DNA of 64,000 nucleotides, taken from the NCBI GenBank assembly GCA_963573315.1, contig OY752142.1, positions 434,001-498,000 on the forward strand. Reading direction: 5' to 3'. Positions 44,905 through 57,099 of this stretch are shown piece by piece (the first letter of the stretch is position 1; each line of letters starts with the position of its first letter). The stretch comes from Entomortierella parvispora. Its lineage: Eukaryota; Mortierellomycota; Mortierellomycetes; Mortierellales; Mortierellaceae. The notes below the pieces were generated by a model. That model made no database searches, was not told the DNA's origin, and saw nothing but the letters and a program-made list of their open reading frames with translations. The translations under genes were made by a program, and so were the position numbers.

Positions 44905-47900
44905 CTACAAATTTGGTTCAAGAACGAAATGCAACTTCGCGTTGGGAGCCTTGCAATGAAATTGTACAATCAGTTCGTCCATCTCTGTGCCTTGCTCTCT
45001 GTCCCACATGGCCACATTGTCCAGAGGCAGTGGCGACATCACGTTGTCGGGGAGGTGCTCGACCAGCAACCGGAACTGCTCCGTGCTGAAGGATTGGTCC
45101 TGAACGATTAGCGTCTCGAGTGTGTCAAAGTCCAGAGCCTTGATCACTGTTGCCCAGTCTTTCCCTGCCAAAGTGCTTCCACCAAGAGCAAACATGGTAA
45201 TCGGCACACATGTCCTTCTGAGCCCAGCTTGTCCCACAACAATCCTACTCTGCGCAGACACCATGGACGCTATCCATTGCAGATCACCTGCCGTAACATC
45301 GGCTAGGAGGATGGAGAACTCTTGTAGTTTAGGAAGCTTGCCCCTGGGCGGCAGGGCCGGACCCAGCTGAGAAAGCCATGGGTTGGAGGTCTCGAGGCCC
45401 TCGCCTATAAATGCCATCGCCGTAACTTGTTGACAGTGGCGGTTGACAAGACGTGAGGCAACCCCTCTTTGACGTTCTTCTCCCATGAGCTCAAACGTAA
45501 AAGATAGCTTCTTTAACACCATGCTCCCCTCGATATAGTTGTCAATCGCGTCCAATGAGGCATCGCTGAACGTACTCGGATGCAATTTTAGAACCTGCAG
45601 ATATGGACTCGAAACGTTGCGCAAGCTTCCAGCGTGGCGATCCGTAAATTCTTTGGAGGCGACTACATACTCCATGGAATCGCCGTATAAACGCAAGTAG
45701 TCTGCAAGAGCCACGGCATTGACGTTGGAAGACGCCGACATGTTGAGTCCTGAAAGCACTGATCTCTCCTCGGATGAGTCTGTCGGGTACTTTACGCTTG
45801 TTTCGTAAAGAGCCGGCTTATCACCTGGCCGGCTGATATCCTGGACGGTAATGATGCCCAAGCTACAAGACTTTTTCGCGGCGAAAATTTCGTTCCTGGT
45901 CGATACGAGCAGATCTAGCAGAGGTACCGCGCGACTAATGTCACTGTGGATGATGGCAACAGACATGTCTGGGTTTTGTTGAACCATTTTGCGCAACAGG
46001 GCTTCGTCGGCCTTGCGAGGGGTTTGATCGACGCGTACTCCCGAGAGTTTACCGCTCAATACAAACTTTTGGTCCTCCAAGGAAAGATACTCGAGCTTCT
46101 TCACCTTCAGCATCAAGGCCTTCATGGAGCCCACACGGAAATGAGCCTCTGCAGAGAATCCGTTTCCGTCCCAGGCGACTGTGGTCATTCGCAAGTTGTT
46201 GGAAACCTGTCCAAGCGCGTACTCAAACAGGGATTGTGAGGTCAATCGCAGCTCTACCAACGATGGAGCACTCTTCAAAACCTTGGTGAGGACCTCTCGT
46301 GAATTCTTGCCTTTGGTGACAGATCCAGTACTGAAGGCAACATAACGAAGCTTGGGAGCCATGGCCGCTTGCGGGTCGCCCACGCGGTAGAAAAAGTCAT
46401 CGAATTCCTTGAAGTGGAGGGATTGAATACGATCATTGAACAACAGCTGCATGAGGGGCTCGAAGCGGCGAGCACGATTGACAAGATCCAGCGTCGGATT
46501 CTTGAAGGACCCTCCGTTCACGATCAATTTGTTCACTGTTGTTTTTGAGAGTGCGAGAACAAACGTCTTGAGGTCATCCATACTTGCATCCCAGCCTAGC
46601 GTGATATCAAGCTCTGCCACAACAAGAGCCTTGGCTACGGCACCGTAGAACTGCTGAGCTTGGATCGAGGAGTCTAGCCTGATCTGGATCTTGTCGCCGC
46701 CGTTCGCCGCCCGCTCGTATTGACCGCGATTGACTTTGACCACATCCTGCAGAGTCTCTGTTCCTGCCTCGCGGTAGCCTTCGCGGTAATGCTTGCTGCA
46801 GACCCATTTAACATGTCCCTCAGGTGTCACCATGCGGAACAAGTTTCCAAGAGCATTGTCTTTGTCTGTGATCTTCAGATAAGAGCTCAGCTTGCGCAAG
46901 TCTGCACCTTCAAGGATCACCTGTCGGTCCGACATGCCATAGATGGCCAGATCCTTGCTAGCATCGGTGATTTCCTTTTGACCATTGAGAAACTTGATCG
47001 ACTCGTCTACCAAGGGGCCGAGTGGGCCAGACACGCAACTCGGGACAACGACACCTGCGGCAGATACACCGTACTTGACCATTTGCATCATCGTCAAGAG
47101 ATAAGATCCGTATTTCTCGAAAAACTCGGTGGGCTTTTCCAGGGTGTATCCTTCATGATTTGCGAGGTGGATGCGTGGAGGTAGACCGCCCTCCTTGGTC
47201 ATTGTGTGGGTTCCGCACTCACACAGAAAGAAAAGTCGAAACTGATGCGAGAACGGTTTGGTGACCTTGCTCATTCCGGTAGAGACTTTTGGAAGGACAA
47301 TAAAGAGGCGAGGAATAGGAAACTCGTGCAATTCATATGTTTGCGTGAAAACAGCTTGGATGTTCTTTTGAGTGATGGCGTTCGCATCTAGCGCTTGCTG
47401 TTGCTTTTCCAGCATCAACTCTTGCATCCGGAGAAGCTCATCCTGGAAGGCGTTACCCTTGTCCAATTCGGACAGAACGGTGTCGAACAGCACTTTCATG
47501 GTGTTCTTGATATCAGTCGCTTGCGAAACTTGGCCGAGTTTAATGGCATCCAGGTACGAGTCATTAAGCTGACGAACCTGGAGAAGGGTGGCCCTGCTTC
47601 TTTCAGACAAGTCAGTGGAGGCCAGTTGACCAATGTCGAGGGGTTCAGAATCCGAAGGGTCGTCGGGCTTGAGGGAGGGCTCGCTATCATCTGGGAAGAG
47701 CTGCGTGACCGAGACGCTTTCCATAGAGACAATTGGGACATCCTTCACATCGATAGTCGTATCCGAGACAGAAAGAGAGGATGGCTGGGGTGCTGAAGTA
47801 GCTGCTCGAGGAGAGTGAGGTGTCCCACTGGGAGTTAACGAGTCCTGACTATGATTGCTGTGTACATCAGAGATGACAACTTCAAGAACAGTGCCTGGGT

Positions 47901-48216
47901 GGTACGCGATCCTGTGAGGGGTAAGCCTGATTCCGCCAAAAGGAAAAAGAAGGATGTTAGTCTGCCATTGGCTTGAACCATCTTCTCTTGAAGTATCAGA
48001 AACATACTCTTCAAGGTCGTCGTCTGTCAGTAACGACACGATGTTCGAATCGTCCAGTACATGTTGCACGTTTGGGAATCCCATCTGGATATCTTTCCAG
48101 AGAACAACAAAACGACCGCTCTTTTTATCGAGGCGAGCGTTAATGGTGAAGACCTCTGAGGAGAACTGAGCCCTGAAGGACTGACGGGGTTGGTTGTCGG
48201 ATAGGTCTTTGGTCAT
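44905..48216 (-). CDS. Large uncharacterised multidomain protein (1103 aa)
   Basis: Single exon. I do not recognise a named family. Visible parts are: residues 1-113, a beta-rich module (VFTINARLDKKSGRFVVLWK to HPGTVLEVVIS); a Ser/Pro/Thr linker to about 190; a charged helical segment about 200-300 (LDKGNAFQDELLRMQELMLE); then IPRLFIVLPK and FRLFFLCECGTHT with HLANHEGYTLEKPTEFFEKY (about 310-400). From about 560 there are leucine-rich irregular repeats to the end. I recall similar LFIVLPK/LCECG modules in multidomain proteins of related fungi, but cannot name a function. The order helical region, central conserved module, LRR tail resembles sensor-type proteins; no NTPase P-loop was seen. The gene starts at 48216 and ends beside repeat unit E. 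Confidence 0.85.
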   Translation of the reverse strand: MTKDLSDNQPRQSFRAQFSSEVFTINARLDKKSGRFVVLWKDIQMGFPNVQHVLDDSNIVSLLTDDDLEEYVSDTSREDGSSQWQTNILLFPFGGIRLTPHRIAYHPGTVLEVVISDVHSNHSQDSLTPSGTPHSPRAATSAPQPSSLSVSDTTIDVKDVPIVSMESVSVTQLFPDDSEPSLKPDDPSDSEPLDIGQLASTDLSERSRATLLQVRQLNDSYLDAIKLGQVSQATDIKNTMKVLFDTVLSELDKGNAFQDELLRMQELMLEKQQQALDANAITQKNIQAVFTQTYELHEFPIPRLFIVLPKVSTGMSKVTKPFSHQFRLFFLCECGTHTMTKEGGLPPRIHLANHEGYTLEKPTEFFEKYGSYLLTMMQMVKYGVSAAGVVVPSCVSGPLGPLVDESIKFLNGQKEITDASKDLAIYGMSDRQVILEGADLRKLSSYLKITDKDNALGNLFRMVTPEGHVKWVCSKHYREGYREAGTETLQDVVKVNRGQYERAANGGDKIQIRLDSSIQAQQFYGAVAKALVVAELDITLGWDASMDDLKTFVLALSKTTVNKLIVNGGSFKNPTLDLVNRARRFEPLMQLLFNDRIQSLHFKEFDDFFYRVGDPQAAMAPKLRYVAFSTGSVTKGKNSREVLTKVLKSAPSLVELRLTSQSLFEYALGQVSNNLRMTTVAWDGNGFSAEAHFRVGSMKALMLKVKKLEYLSLEDQKFVLSGKLSGVRVDQTPRKADEALLRKMVQQNPDMSVAIIHSDISRAVPLLDLLVSTRNEIFAAKKSCSLGIITVQDISRPGDKPALYETSVKYPTDSSEERSVLSGLNMSASSNVNAVALADYLRLYGDSMEYVVASKEFTDRHAGSLRNVSSPYLQVLKLHPSTFSDASLDAIDNYIEGSMVLKKLSFTFELMGEERQRGVASRLVNRHCQQVTAMAFIGEGLETSNPWLSQLGPALPPRGKLPKLQEFSILLADVTAGDLQWIASMVSAQSRIVVGQAGLRRTCVPITMFALGGSTLAGKDWATVIKALDFDTLETLIVQDQSFSTEQFRLLVEHLPDNVMSPLPLDNVAMWDREQGTEMDELIVQFHCKAPNAKLHFVLEPNL

Positions 48217-48810
48217 GATGTGTGCTCTGGGAAGCTAGTGCAGCTACTGGTCTGTGAGAAGGGGCCTAAAAAGATAGAGAAACTTGTGACAGGAGGAGAT
48301 GTTGGCTACAAAGACAGAGATGAAGAGAAAGTTGGTGCCGAGCGAAAAAAGTGGGTTGGAGAGAAAAAGAGAAAAGCCCACGTCGACTCAAAGGGCGAAG
48401 AAAAAAGATGTTGATTCTTGGCAGTGTTTGTTTAGAACGGAGAGCGCAAGAAATACAGATGCAACACCCTTGGACCAATGGTCCCAACCTCGCCCCCCAT
48501 GTTCAATCAACATCGGCAACGGTTGCACAAAAGAAATTATCGAAGGAACTGAGGCGAGGTTTTTTTTTTTAGAAACTGTAGAGGACGCAGCCAGTGGCAA
48601 AAGAGAGGAGCTGTGGGAATACCCGGGTTGCTCCTGAATGTCTTTGTGTAGGCTCTCTCGCCATCTTTTGAAAGGTAGCAATTCATTACATTTGTCAGAG
48701 GGAAGAAGTAATTTACAATAAAATACAAAAAAAGAGATGATCTCAGAAATGTCGTTCCAGGAATGTCAAAAATGTCCAGCGACCAGCCATGTTTGTTTGG
48801 CTTTCGACTT
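48217..48810. other. Gap between the 1103-aa gene and ECO1
   Basis: The 5' flank of the 1103-residue gene and the 3' flank of ECO1 (AATAAA on the minus strand near 48,715). No additional gene is supported. Confidence 0.5.
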
Positions 48811-50907
48811 TTACTCGATATAGACCAAGAATTGATCACTGCCCAGGTATCGCTGCGCCAAGGCCTTACCATCGCCTGTTGGTTGTGAGAAGGCAAGGTC
48901 CGTCTTTTCAAGCTTGCAGGCGTAGATGAACCGGTCCCGAACAGCCTCCAGCAGGCGAGAGGCAATCTTTTGACGTCGATGCAGATTTGATACCCAGATG
49001 CGATTGATCCCACAGATGGCCGGTTCTGGTACGGTAGAGCAAAAAATAGCAGAGCCTTCAGTCTCCTGGTCCTTGCTCATGTCGAGGCTCGATTTGGCTG
49101 GGATCGAAGAAGAGGATGAGGAAGCAGAGTTTGCTGGCGTAGGAAGGATCGAATGTGGTGATGGGGTTGACGCTAAAGATGCTTTCGGGTTTGGGGAAAC
49201 ATTTGCTGGTTCAGGTGGTGAGGATGAACCTGCTGGCAAGAGCTTGAATCCTTGTTTGATCCGTTCTGCAACGACACATCCGATGACTTTTTTCTTTCCA
49301 GAGATATACATAAAGACTTTGCATCCTTCCAATTGCTCAGCGTCAAACTCCACGGATCCCAGTTCCTTGTTGACAACCTGAAGGACTTCTTTGACCTAAA
49401 ATGAAGAAGAAATACCACTAGTTAGAGACAAGGAGGTGACCGCTGGAGGCGTTTGGGCCTGCCCGCCGTTCTTTGTTCTTACCTTTTTCTTCTCAAAGGT
49501 CGACGCTCCTTCCTTTCCGGATGTCGCCGAGGCAAGACCCGGCTCCATGGAGACCATCACGATTCTTGATCCTTGAAAATCGCCACTTATCCTCCTATTA
49601 GTTTCCGTCGAAGATTTTGTTGAGCCCTCTGGGTGCTCATCGCTGTACCGCGCCACAACAACCTCGCTCTTGTATCCAGGGTAATCGATACCGCCCAAGA
49701 TCATTCGATGATACCGTTCATGGATCTGTTCATCCTCTGCTTGTCCTCGAACATACGGCATGCCACATTGCGGACAGTGAAACCGTTTAGATTTTTCAGA
49801 CTCGCGGTTCAGAAGTTTTGTCCTTGTGGATAAAGGGATCTTGGACCGAGTTGCGTTGGACGTTGAGGAGGGCGAGGATTTCGATGGGTCCTTGGAGAAG
49901 GCGAGATACATTTGCTCAAGTTTTTTGGATGGTTCTGCTTGGGTTAACTTTTGATTTTTGGTTGAGATGGCTTTGTCGGAGGATGCTGCAGCCACTGCAG
50001 GTTCTAAGAATGAGACCGTCATATCCTTGGGTCGGGATCTGAGAATCCCGGTGCCCTTTCCAGCTTTGGCCGAGAAGAACGCAGAGAGTGTCGCCTGCTT
50101 TGGTTTAGTTTCATCGACTGAGGTTCCTGATGTCCTGTTTCTTACTGCTGCAAGTGACTTGTCCAGCTCATCCTCGCTCTCATCCTTGTTCCTGTTTTGC
50201 AAAAGTGTCGCCCTGTTCGCACTGGTGCGACGAGTTACAATAGTCTTACTAGGACTAGGCGATGGTGGTGGTTGAGAGGAAGAGGTTTGGGGAGAGGACA
50301 AAGAGTTTCCACTTCTTTGTCGGCGAGTGTTGGTACTGACATCACTACTAATCCCGGCAGACTCGAACGACTGCTCTCCTGTCCTTGATCTCTTGGGACT
50401 AGGTGGGAGAATGACTGCTGAGACCAACTCTCTTTTTTTACGTTTCGATGGGGAGTCCGGCTGTGCCGCTTCTGATGCATCCTCCATGGCCTCATCGTTG
50501 TCACTGTCGTCTCGAGTCTTCAGCTTTGTATACGCGAGTCGATCTGCTAGAATCCCTGTGCTTTTACCACCGCTGCGACGACGATCCTGAAAGGGAGATG
50601 AGGTATCTCGATCCCAGAGAAGAGAGCTGGTCCTTGAAAGAGAATTGCTAGACAGGGAAGGGAAAGAGGGTGACGAGAATGAAGACTCTGGCGTAGGAGG
50701 CTTGGCTCGCCCATAGGTGTTCTTGACTGGCCGATGGAACTTGTATTCACTAGAACAAAAAGAGATTGTTAGATTCTTCGGCCTACAGGGACAAAGTTGA
50801 AAATGAGGACTGACATGACTGCAAATGACTTTGTACCGAGTAGGCGTTGCAGGACTAGGACTGGACCCTGGCTCTGATCCTGAACGTTGCAAGGGAGGGG
50901 TGCTCAT
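48811..50907 (-). CDS. ECO1: Cohesin N-acetyltransferase
   Basis: Three exons on the minus strand (50837-50907, 49483-50749, 48811-49395) encode 640 residues. ECO1/ESCO acetylates cohesin subunit Smc3 in S phase to establish sister cohesion in the nucleus. The C2H2 finger reads FHCPQCGMPY then HERYH at about residue 347. The acetyltransferase part has VIGCVVAERI, ICGINRIWVSNLHRRQKIAS and AFSQPTGDGKALAQRYLG near the C-terminus. The N-terminal 330 residues are disordered, Ser/Pro-rich and contain a PCNA-binding PIP box, QATLSAFF, at about 240, as expected for replication-coupled action. The protein is longer than yeast Eco1 (281) and closer to animal ESCO. The first intron uses donor GTACAA; this choice gives TREYKFHRP. 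Confidence 0.94.
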
Positions 50908-51127
50908 GGTGCCTGGACTGGATGGATCCGGCACTAATGGGGAACAAAGTGGCGAAGACGCGGATGGCTCGCGTGGAGATCTCGCTTCTCTCGCTTCGTT
51001 GATCTGGGAGATCTTGGGACAAAAAAAAACTCGTCACGTGGGGGCTTTTTTTTTTTTTTTTTCTTTTTTGGACTTCAGCATGCATGTGCAAGCCGCGCCT
51101 CCACCTTTACTTTCGCACAACAACCAC
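50908..51127. promoter_or_regulatory. Divergent ECO1/AKR promoter with a CACGTG box
   Basis: The 220 bp between divergent start codons hold one CACGTG at 51,035-51,040 followed by a long T-run (51,047-51,069). The layout is like the APT1/SNX3 promoter. Confidence 0.45.
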
Positions 51128-52795
51128 ATGTTCAGGATGATAAGCAGCATCGTCGAAACTTACACGCTGTCAAATGGTGTCCACATGCCAGTTGTTGGAC
51201 GTAGGTCAATTCCATTTTAAGGAAACGGCCCCGAGATTGTTTGTTCATTTCTAACGTCGACTCTTGTTCTTCCTAGTTGGAACTTATCGAGTACGGGATC
51301 AAGAGACATTGGATGCATGCCTACTGGAGGCTCTACGGACTGGATATCGCTTAATCGGTAGGAATCAAAGAAGGCGTTGCCCAACTCTTACTGGCTTAAA
51401 GACTAAGTGGCTGTTGTATATGTTTGGTACTCAACGGTTCATTTCTGATGGTTGTAGACACTGCAACGGTTTACAGGAACGAAAAGGCCATCGGCAACAG
51501 CTTAAAACGAATCTTGGAACAAGGACTTGTCCCTGGATTAAAGCGCAAGGACATTTTCTTGACGAGCAAACTCGGTAAAAAAATACAACCCTGTTATTTT
51601 CGAAATTGGCGTCTTTCTTACCCAAGTTTCCGAGGAGGTTTGCTTTCTAACCCTCCATGATTTAATACTGGTATAGCCCCAAAGGACCAAGGATATGACG
51701 CGTGTTATCGAGGTAGAGATGGTTATGTAACTGCATGGATCAAACTTGGTAAAGAACTACAAGTAAGATTTCTGACGTTTTTGTTCATTTTTTATTGCCT
51801 CTTAACGCCAAACAGCTGTACAAGATTCACTGGAGAACCTTCAAGTTGACTATATCGACCTCTATCTCATCCATTGGCCAGGGTAACTTTCCACTCTCCC
51901 GTCCATCTCTCGAGCATTCCCATGTTACTGGAAATCGTTTCATTCTAAACAAAAAAATCTTTGATTACCTAGAACTGCAAGGCTAAAACTGCCTGATCCT
52001 AAAAACGCGAGTAATCGAATGGAGAGCTGGCGCGCATTGGAAGATCTCTACCGGGAAAAGAAACTACGCGCGATCGGAGTCAGCAATTATACGCTTCGTC
52101 ATTTGAAACAGCTGGTACAAAGGCCACATATGGTCCACCCACACCCCTCACACCACCACCCACATCAGTCTCAGGATTCGTCATCGGGATCATCAGTGGC
52201 CCCCGTCCAACCCCCAACGGAACACCTCGCGTCCGCATCCACATTGGTGATCCCCCATGTGCATCAGTTTGAGCTCCACCCGCGGTTAATTCAAAAGGAC
52301 ATTCTGGACTTTTGTGCCGTCCACAGGATTCAGGTCCAAGCGTATTCCAGTCTTGGAGAGGGTCGATTGATCTCTCTTGACCGTCTTCCTCCGCAACAAC
52401 CAAAACGAGCGGGCCCCTCGTCACCATCACCATCGCCATCGCCATCGTCGTCGCCTCCACCAGAGGCGCCATTGGGGTCGTTGGAAATCATGCCATATTT
52501 GATCCGCAAGTATTTCCCCAAGGTGAACGAGTCGTTCGAAGGCCAGGAAGAGGATGCAAGAACAGACCCCGCCATTGCTGGAATGTATGCGAGATATTCT
52601 GCAAAGATCTTGCTACGCTGGGGATTGCAGCATGGTTTTGTCGTGATCCCGAAGTCAACCCATCCAGAGAGGATCAGGGACAACTTTGATGTCTTTGGTT
52701 TCGAACTCGAGCAGGAAGACATGCTGCATTTGGATCTGTACTCTTCAGGAAACCAACGGACCCGGTACTGCTGGGACCCAACCAACGTGTTCTAA
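51128..52795 (+). CDS. Aldo-keto reductase
   Basis: Six exons (51128-51200, 51277-51357, 51458-51574, 51677-51712, 51816-51882, 51982-52795) encode 395 residues. AKRs are cytosolic NADPH-dependent carbonyl reductases. The catalytic tetrad is complete: D52 and Y57 in DTATVYRNE, K89 in LTSKL and H122 in LIHWPG. VSNYT, FELHP, IPKS and the cofactor loop follow in normal order. Two low-complexity inserts, one His/Ser-rich after LKQL and one Pro/Ser-rich before PLGSLEIMPY, enlarge it from the usual 280-320. Exon 4 is only 36 nt. All introns are GT-AG and phase-consistent. ATG 51137 is an alternative start. The substrate is unknown. Confidence 0.93.
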
Positions 52796-53364
52796 GATCA
52801 CGTTCTCTTTCCTGATTAAAAGATGTCCCTTTTTTTTTCTGATGAGTTTTTTTATTGTGCTTTGCTTTTATGTTTGAAGGAAGGCGAGAGCCCTCCCAAA
52901 AAAAAAATCCCAGATTATCCATTCCCCGTTTGTTTTTCCCCCCTCTTGTATTTCTTATGCTTCGGAAAGAGGTCCGTTCGAGGCTCTTTGTCCAAGACTC
53001 GTTTGAGGTGGCACATGTCTGTTTTGTACAAATGAAAAAATGAAAATAAATTACAAGTACTCAAGACCATGTTCCTAGCGCCCTCTGGGTAATAGTCTTC
53101 CCAAAGTCGATTCTCTTGTCTCTCTTTCCAATCACATAATACCTTTTGTCCCATGTTCCCCTCTTGTTGATGATACAATTAAATAGTGAAAAAAAAAGAC
53201 CGCTCTTGTGATTTTGAATGGATAAGTGCTTCCCTCTTGTATGATATATTTTGATCTTGTCCTTTTGTGTTTCCCCTCTTGTAAATGTAATATCCCTATT
53301 TTTGTGCTTTTTGAGAGTTTTTTCTTCCGGTGACCTGTGCTCAATCTTGCAAAAAATCAAGATT
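52796..53364. other. Convergent 3' region of AKR and transportin
   Basis: A+T-rich with several T-runs and AATAAA-type signals on the plus strand (near 53,044). Nothing coding was recognised. Confidence 0.55.
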
Positions 53365-56300
53365 TTACAGTGCGTAACGCTGGGCTAGGCGGCTCCTGGT
53401 TTCGGGGTTCAAAGAGGCGACAAAAGGATCCCATGCACCGGCCATCATGCTCTTGTATCCAAGAAGAATCTAGTTGAATCAAAAGTTGGGAACAATATTA
53501 GGACCATCGATTAAAATAAGAAAGGCATTCACAGATGCAACATGTAGGGACAACATACCTTTCCGAACTGCTGGTCAAGCTCTTGTGGAACCTCGCTCCA
53601 CTGAGCAACAGCGTCGCAGAAGGGCAACAAGCTCTTGATAAGGCCGTTGGGGTTAACCTGGATCATAGCGCAAAGACCACGGAAAGCAGTGTCCTTCTCT
53701 TCGTTATCGCGGATCGTGCGGCAAGTGTGGCACCATGCCTCGGCAAAGACCTCGAGGTGAGGGCCGACCAACTGAGGGCAGACCAAACCCAAGCGACCAA
53801 TGGTGATCGCAGAGTTGTCCAAGAGAGTGCGAGCGGTGTTTTCGGAGGTCAAGAGAGGGATCAAGCGCTCCAAGAGGGGCTGAACCCAAGGACCCATACC
53901 CTCTCCGTACTGGAGGGCAATCTCTCCGGCGGCCCAAGCAGCGTTATTGCACACGGAAACGTACTCTGGGTTGGGCTGGATCTGGCTGATAAGCTCATTC
54001 ATGAAGGCATTCAAGTATGGCTTAATGTGCAAGAAACAGCTGATGGCCAAGTCACCCAAAAGGGCGTAGGAGGACTGGCGGACCTCGGCGGAGGAGTCCC
54101 CGAGACAGACGCTAAGGATCTGGAGGACGCTGGGCTGACTTGAGGCAACCAAGCTCTCAACGCTGGTGTTCAATCCCTGGGTCAATCCACTGAGAAGATC
54201 CAATGCGACAATCATGAAGTCCTTATCGGGAGCTGGGACGTTCTCGGGGTCCTGGCTGTGCATCTGAGCCTGCAACAAGTTGCTATGAACAATCTTGACA
54301 CAGCGGTCAAAGACTGGGGGTGCGAAAGGCAAGAAACCCTGGCCCAAGGCTGTGGTGACGGAGGACAAGCACTATGAAGTGAAGAATCAAATATTAACAA
54401 CCGCTTCGACCCTGAGAGCGACACTACCCTTCCAATCTGCAATTCCTGTTACACCTGTGGCTTACCTCGAAAAGAGGGAACAAATCTCTGTCGTCATCCG
54501 GCAACAGCTGCCACTTCTCAATCAAGCATGGCATCAAGAGGTCAATGTACTCCTTCTTGTTGAGGGCGCTCAAAACGCTGTCAGCGAGTGTTCCGATGGC
54601 ATCATAAAGAATGAGCAAGTTCTTTTGCTGGTAGGTCGAGAAGGCGTGGACCAGAGTCTGGAGAATTCCATACAAGTATGGGACGAGAGCATCACAAGCC
54701 TCCTCCTCCAAGGTGGCGAAGGCACTGCATCCAGCCTCCTGAACACGCTTGTTGTTGTCGCTGACCATGCTCAAGAGCTATTAAAAAAATAGAGCACAGG
54801 TAAGATGTCGACTTTCTCTACTGAACTATGTCCTCCTGTCTGCCATAATCCACTTACACCCTCAATCAAAGGAACAAGGTAGAGAGGACGGTCCTCGGGG
54901 TTGGTAGGGTAGACGCACCAGCGAGCGTAACGGCCCAAGGTCCAGCAGGTAATGGCACGGACGAGAGACTAAGAAGGGAATTAAAAAGTCAGTGTGGTTC
55001 ATTACATCTTTAAAACTCAAAGTGGAGGAGACAAACATGAATGTACCTTAGGGTCCTTCAAGGTCTGGATGAGGTATGGGATCAAGGTGGGCAAATGAGG
55101 CTCAATTCCAGCCATGCAACCCTCAGCAACAGCACCCAAAGCCAGGATACCGCACTCGCGGTGCTTCCACTCGCTGTGGAAAAGCTCGGTCTGGAGCAGG
55201 GGCAAAAGAATATCCAACATGGAGGTGCCGTAGACAGCAGAGAAGACGTCCAAAGCTGAAGCAGAGCACTTGCGCAAGTTCCACTCCATGTAAATGTCAT
55301 CATCATCCTCGTCATCCTCATCGTCCTCGTCATCCTCGTCATCAGACATCTCGGGACCATCAGTAGAGGAAGTGGCGACGGCGCTGTTTTCGGTCGTATG
55401 GGTACTGGCCTTGTGGAAACGGGGCTTCATGTCCTCAGCACGATCAGGAACAGTGGTATCTTCATCGTCGAGATCCAGAGTGATCAAATCCATTTCGCTG
55501 TAAACCATTCCCTGGAGAAGGACGGGGATGACACGTCCCAAATGAGGGCGAAGATGCTCAGTCATCTCATCCTGCTCGGCGAAGGCCAACCAGAACTCGC
55601 AGGCCTCCAGAGCGACAGCCTCGTCGTCATCCTTGGTAGAGTACAACATGTATTCGACAACGTTGTTGATCTGGGGGATAAGCTTATCGGGGCGGACCTC
55701 GAGCAACATGACCATGGCCTGGCAAACGTGCTTGCGGACGTCGGGATGGTTGTCGTTAGAGAGCTGTCCCAATCCCTCCACAAAGGCATCGACGTTGACC
55801 ATGAAGGACTGCGACTTTCTTGAGATGAACTGGTTAATGCAAGTCAACGCGCAGACACGGATGGCGACAACGGGCGACTGGAAGTAGCTAATGATCTTGG
55901 GGATCATGAAGTTGAGAGGTCTATCGCCGTTGATTTCCGTGTCGAGTTCCTCGCTGGAATCTTCGCAAATCTTGGCCAAGGCCTTGAAGGAACCCTTTGT
56001 AATGAAAGAGCGCAGGGAATCGTGGAAACAAATCAGTATCAAGCTCTGAAACTTGGATTCAAACGAATAGTGGTTCTTACCTCGACGACATTGGGGTCAG
56101 GAGAGTCCAAAAGGTTCATCAACTGAGGAAGAACTTCGGGCCAGCTGGCAATTGAGTTTCTGGAGAGAATGGTGGTAATGACGGTTCCAAGCGTGTTACG
56201 GACGTCAGCATCAGGATCTCCAACATGGAGTAGCGCCAAAGCCTTGACATATTCAAGGACATCGGGTCTGATGTCGTCGGCGTGGTATTGGATGTTGGTC

Positions 56301-57099
56301 TTGAGCAAAAGTCCAGCAATAGCACGCGTCGTTGGGAGCTCTCCAGGCATCTGCGTCAAAATGAAGATCAGGTAGTTGTTGTAGTCTGGAACATTTCTGA
56401 ACGACTCCAATTGCTATTTGAAAGAGGAAAGACATAAGGCGATTAGATATGCGCCCGCAGGAATATTTGTTGTGGTTCTTCTTGATGACAATGTTCTTTT
56501 GGAACGTGTCCTTCCGTTCGCCTGCATATCCGCCATCCTGACGCAGGCTCATTGCACAGCGACAACAACCCAAGAGCAGAACACGAAGTCAGATGCGACT
56601 GTGCCAGAGGCGGAGCAAACCAAGGAGCGTGCGACAAATGTTTTTTGAGCGCCGTCTATCCACAACAATGTCCACTGTCCTGAAGAGTTGGTAAAAGGAG
56701 AAGCGAAGCGCAAGGTTGATGGCGAAAGACGGGCTGCAGAGGACAAAACTTGCTGCGCGATGAGCTCTGAAGGGACGGCGAGGATCAGCAGGCACATGGT
56801 CCTCTGTCCAGGTCCAGTCATTTGCCACAGTCGACACCGTTTTCAGCCAAAGTCACCGCGTCTGTCCATTCTTTTGAGATTCCTCCACATTCTTTCTATC
56901 CAGGTATTGAATGTCCTTCTTCCTCGGACAAGTTTGAACCACGCGCGTGGAAAGATGGGCCGGCTTTTAGATCACCACTTTGTATGTTTTCATTCATTAC
57001 CTCTCTAACTTGGGTCTGAACAGCATTGTTCGAAGACATGGAATCCCGGAGAAGGGTCGTGAGCTGGGAAAGCCCCTCAGGCTGTGGCTGCCAGTTCAT
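53365..57099 (-). CDS. KAP104: Transportin-1 / karyopherin beta-2
   Basis: Seven exons on the minus strand (57001-57099, 56081-56413, 55047-55994, 54858-54968, 54466-54777, 53559-54371, 53365-53469) encode 906 residues, matching about 900 in animals. It imports PY-NLS cargoes such as hnRNPs through the nuclear pore under RanGTP control. HEAT repeats run throughout, with family landmarks [79 protein letters not shown] and [12 protein letters not shown]. The acidic loop with four to five DDED repeats (about 340-375) is the H8 loop that releases cargo. Exon 1 ends at GAG/GTAATG, which gives TQVREQLESF as in relatives. Intron 1 (587 nt) is much longer than the others (78-94 nt). Confidence 0.96.

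Noticed and set aside
57004-57010. Alternative transportin exon 1 donor CAA/GTTAGA
   Set aside because: It would drop three residues from a conserved helix; GAG/GTAATG nine nt downstream restores TQVREQLESF and is the better donor.
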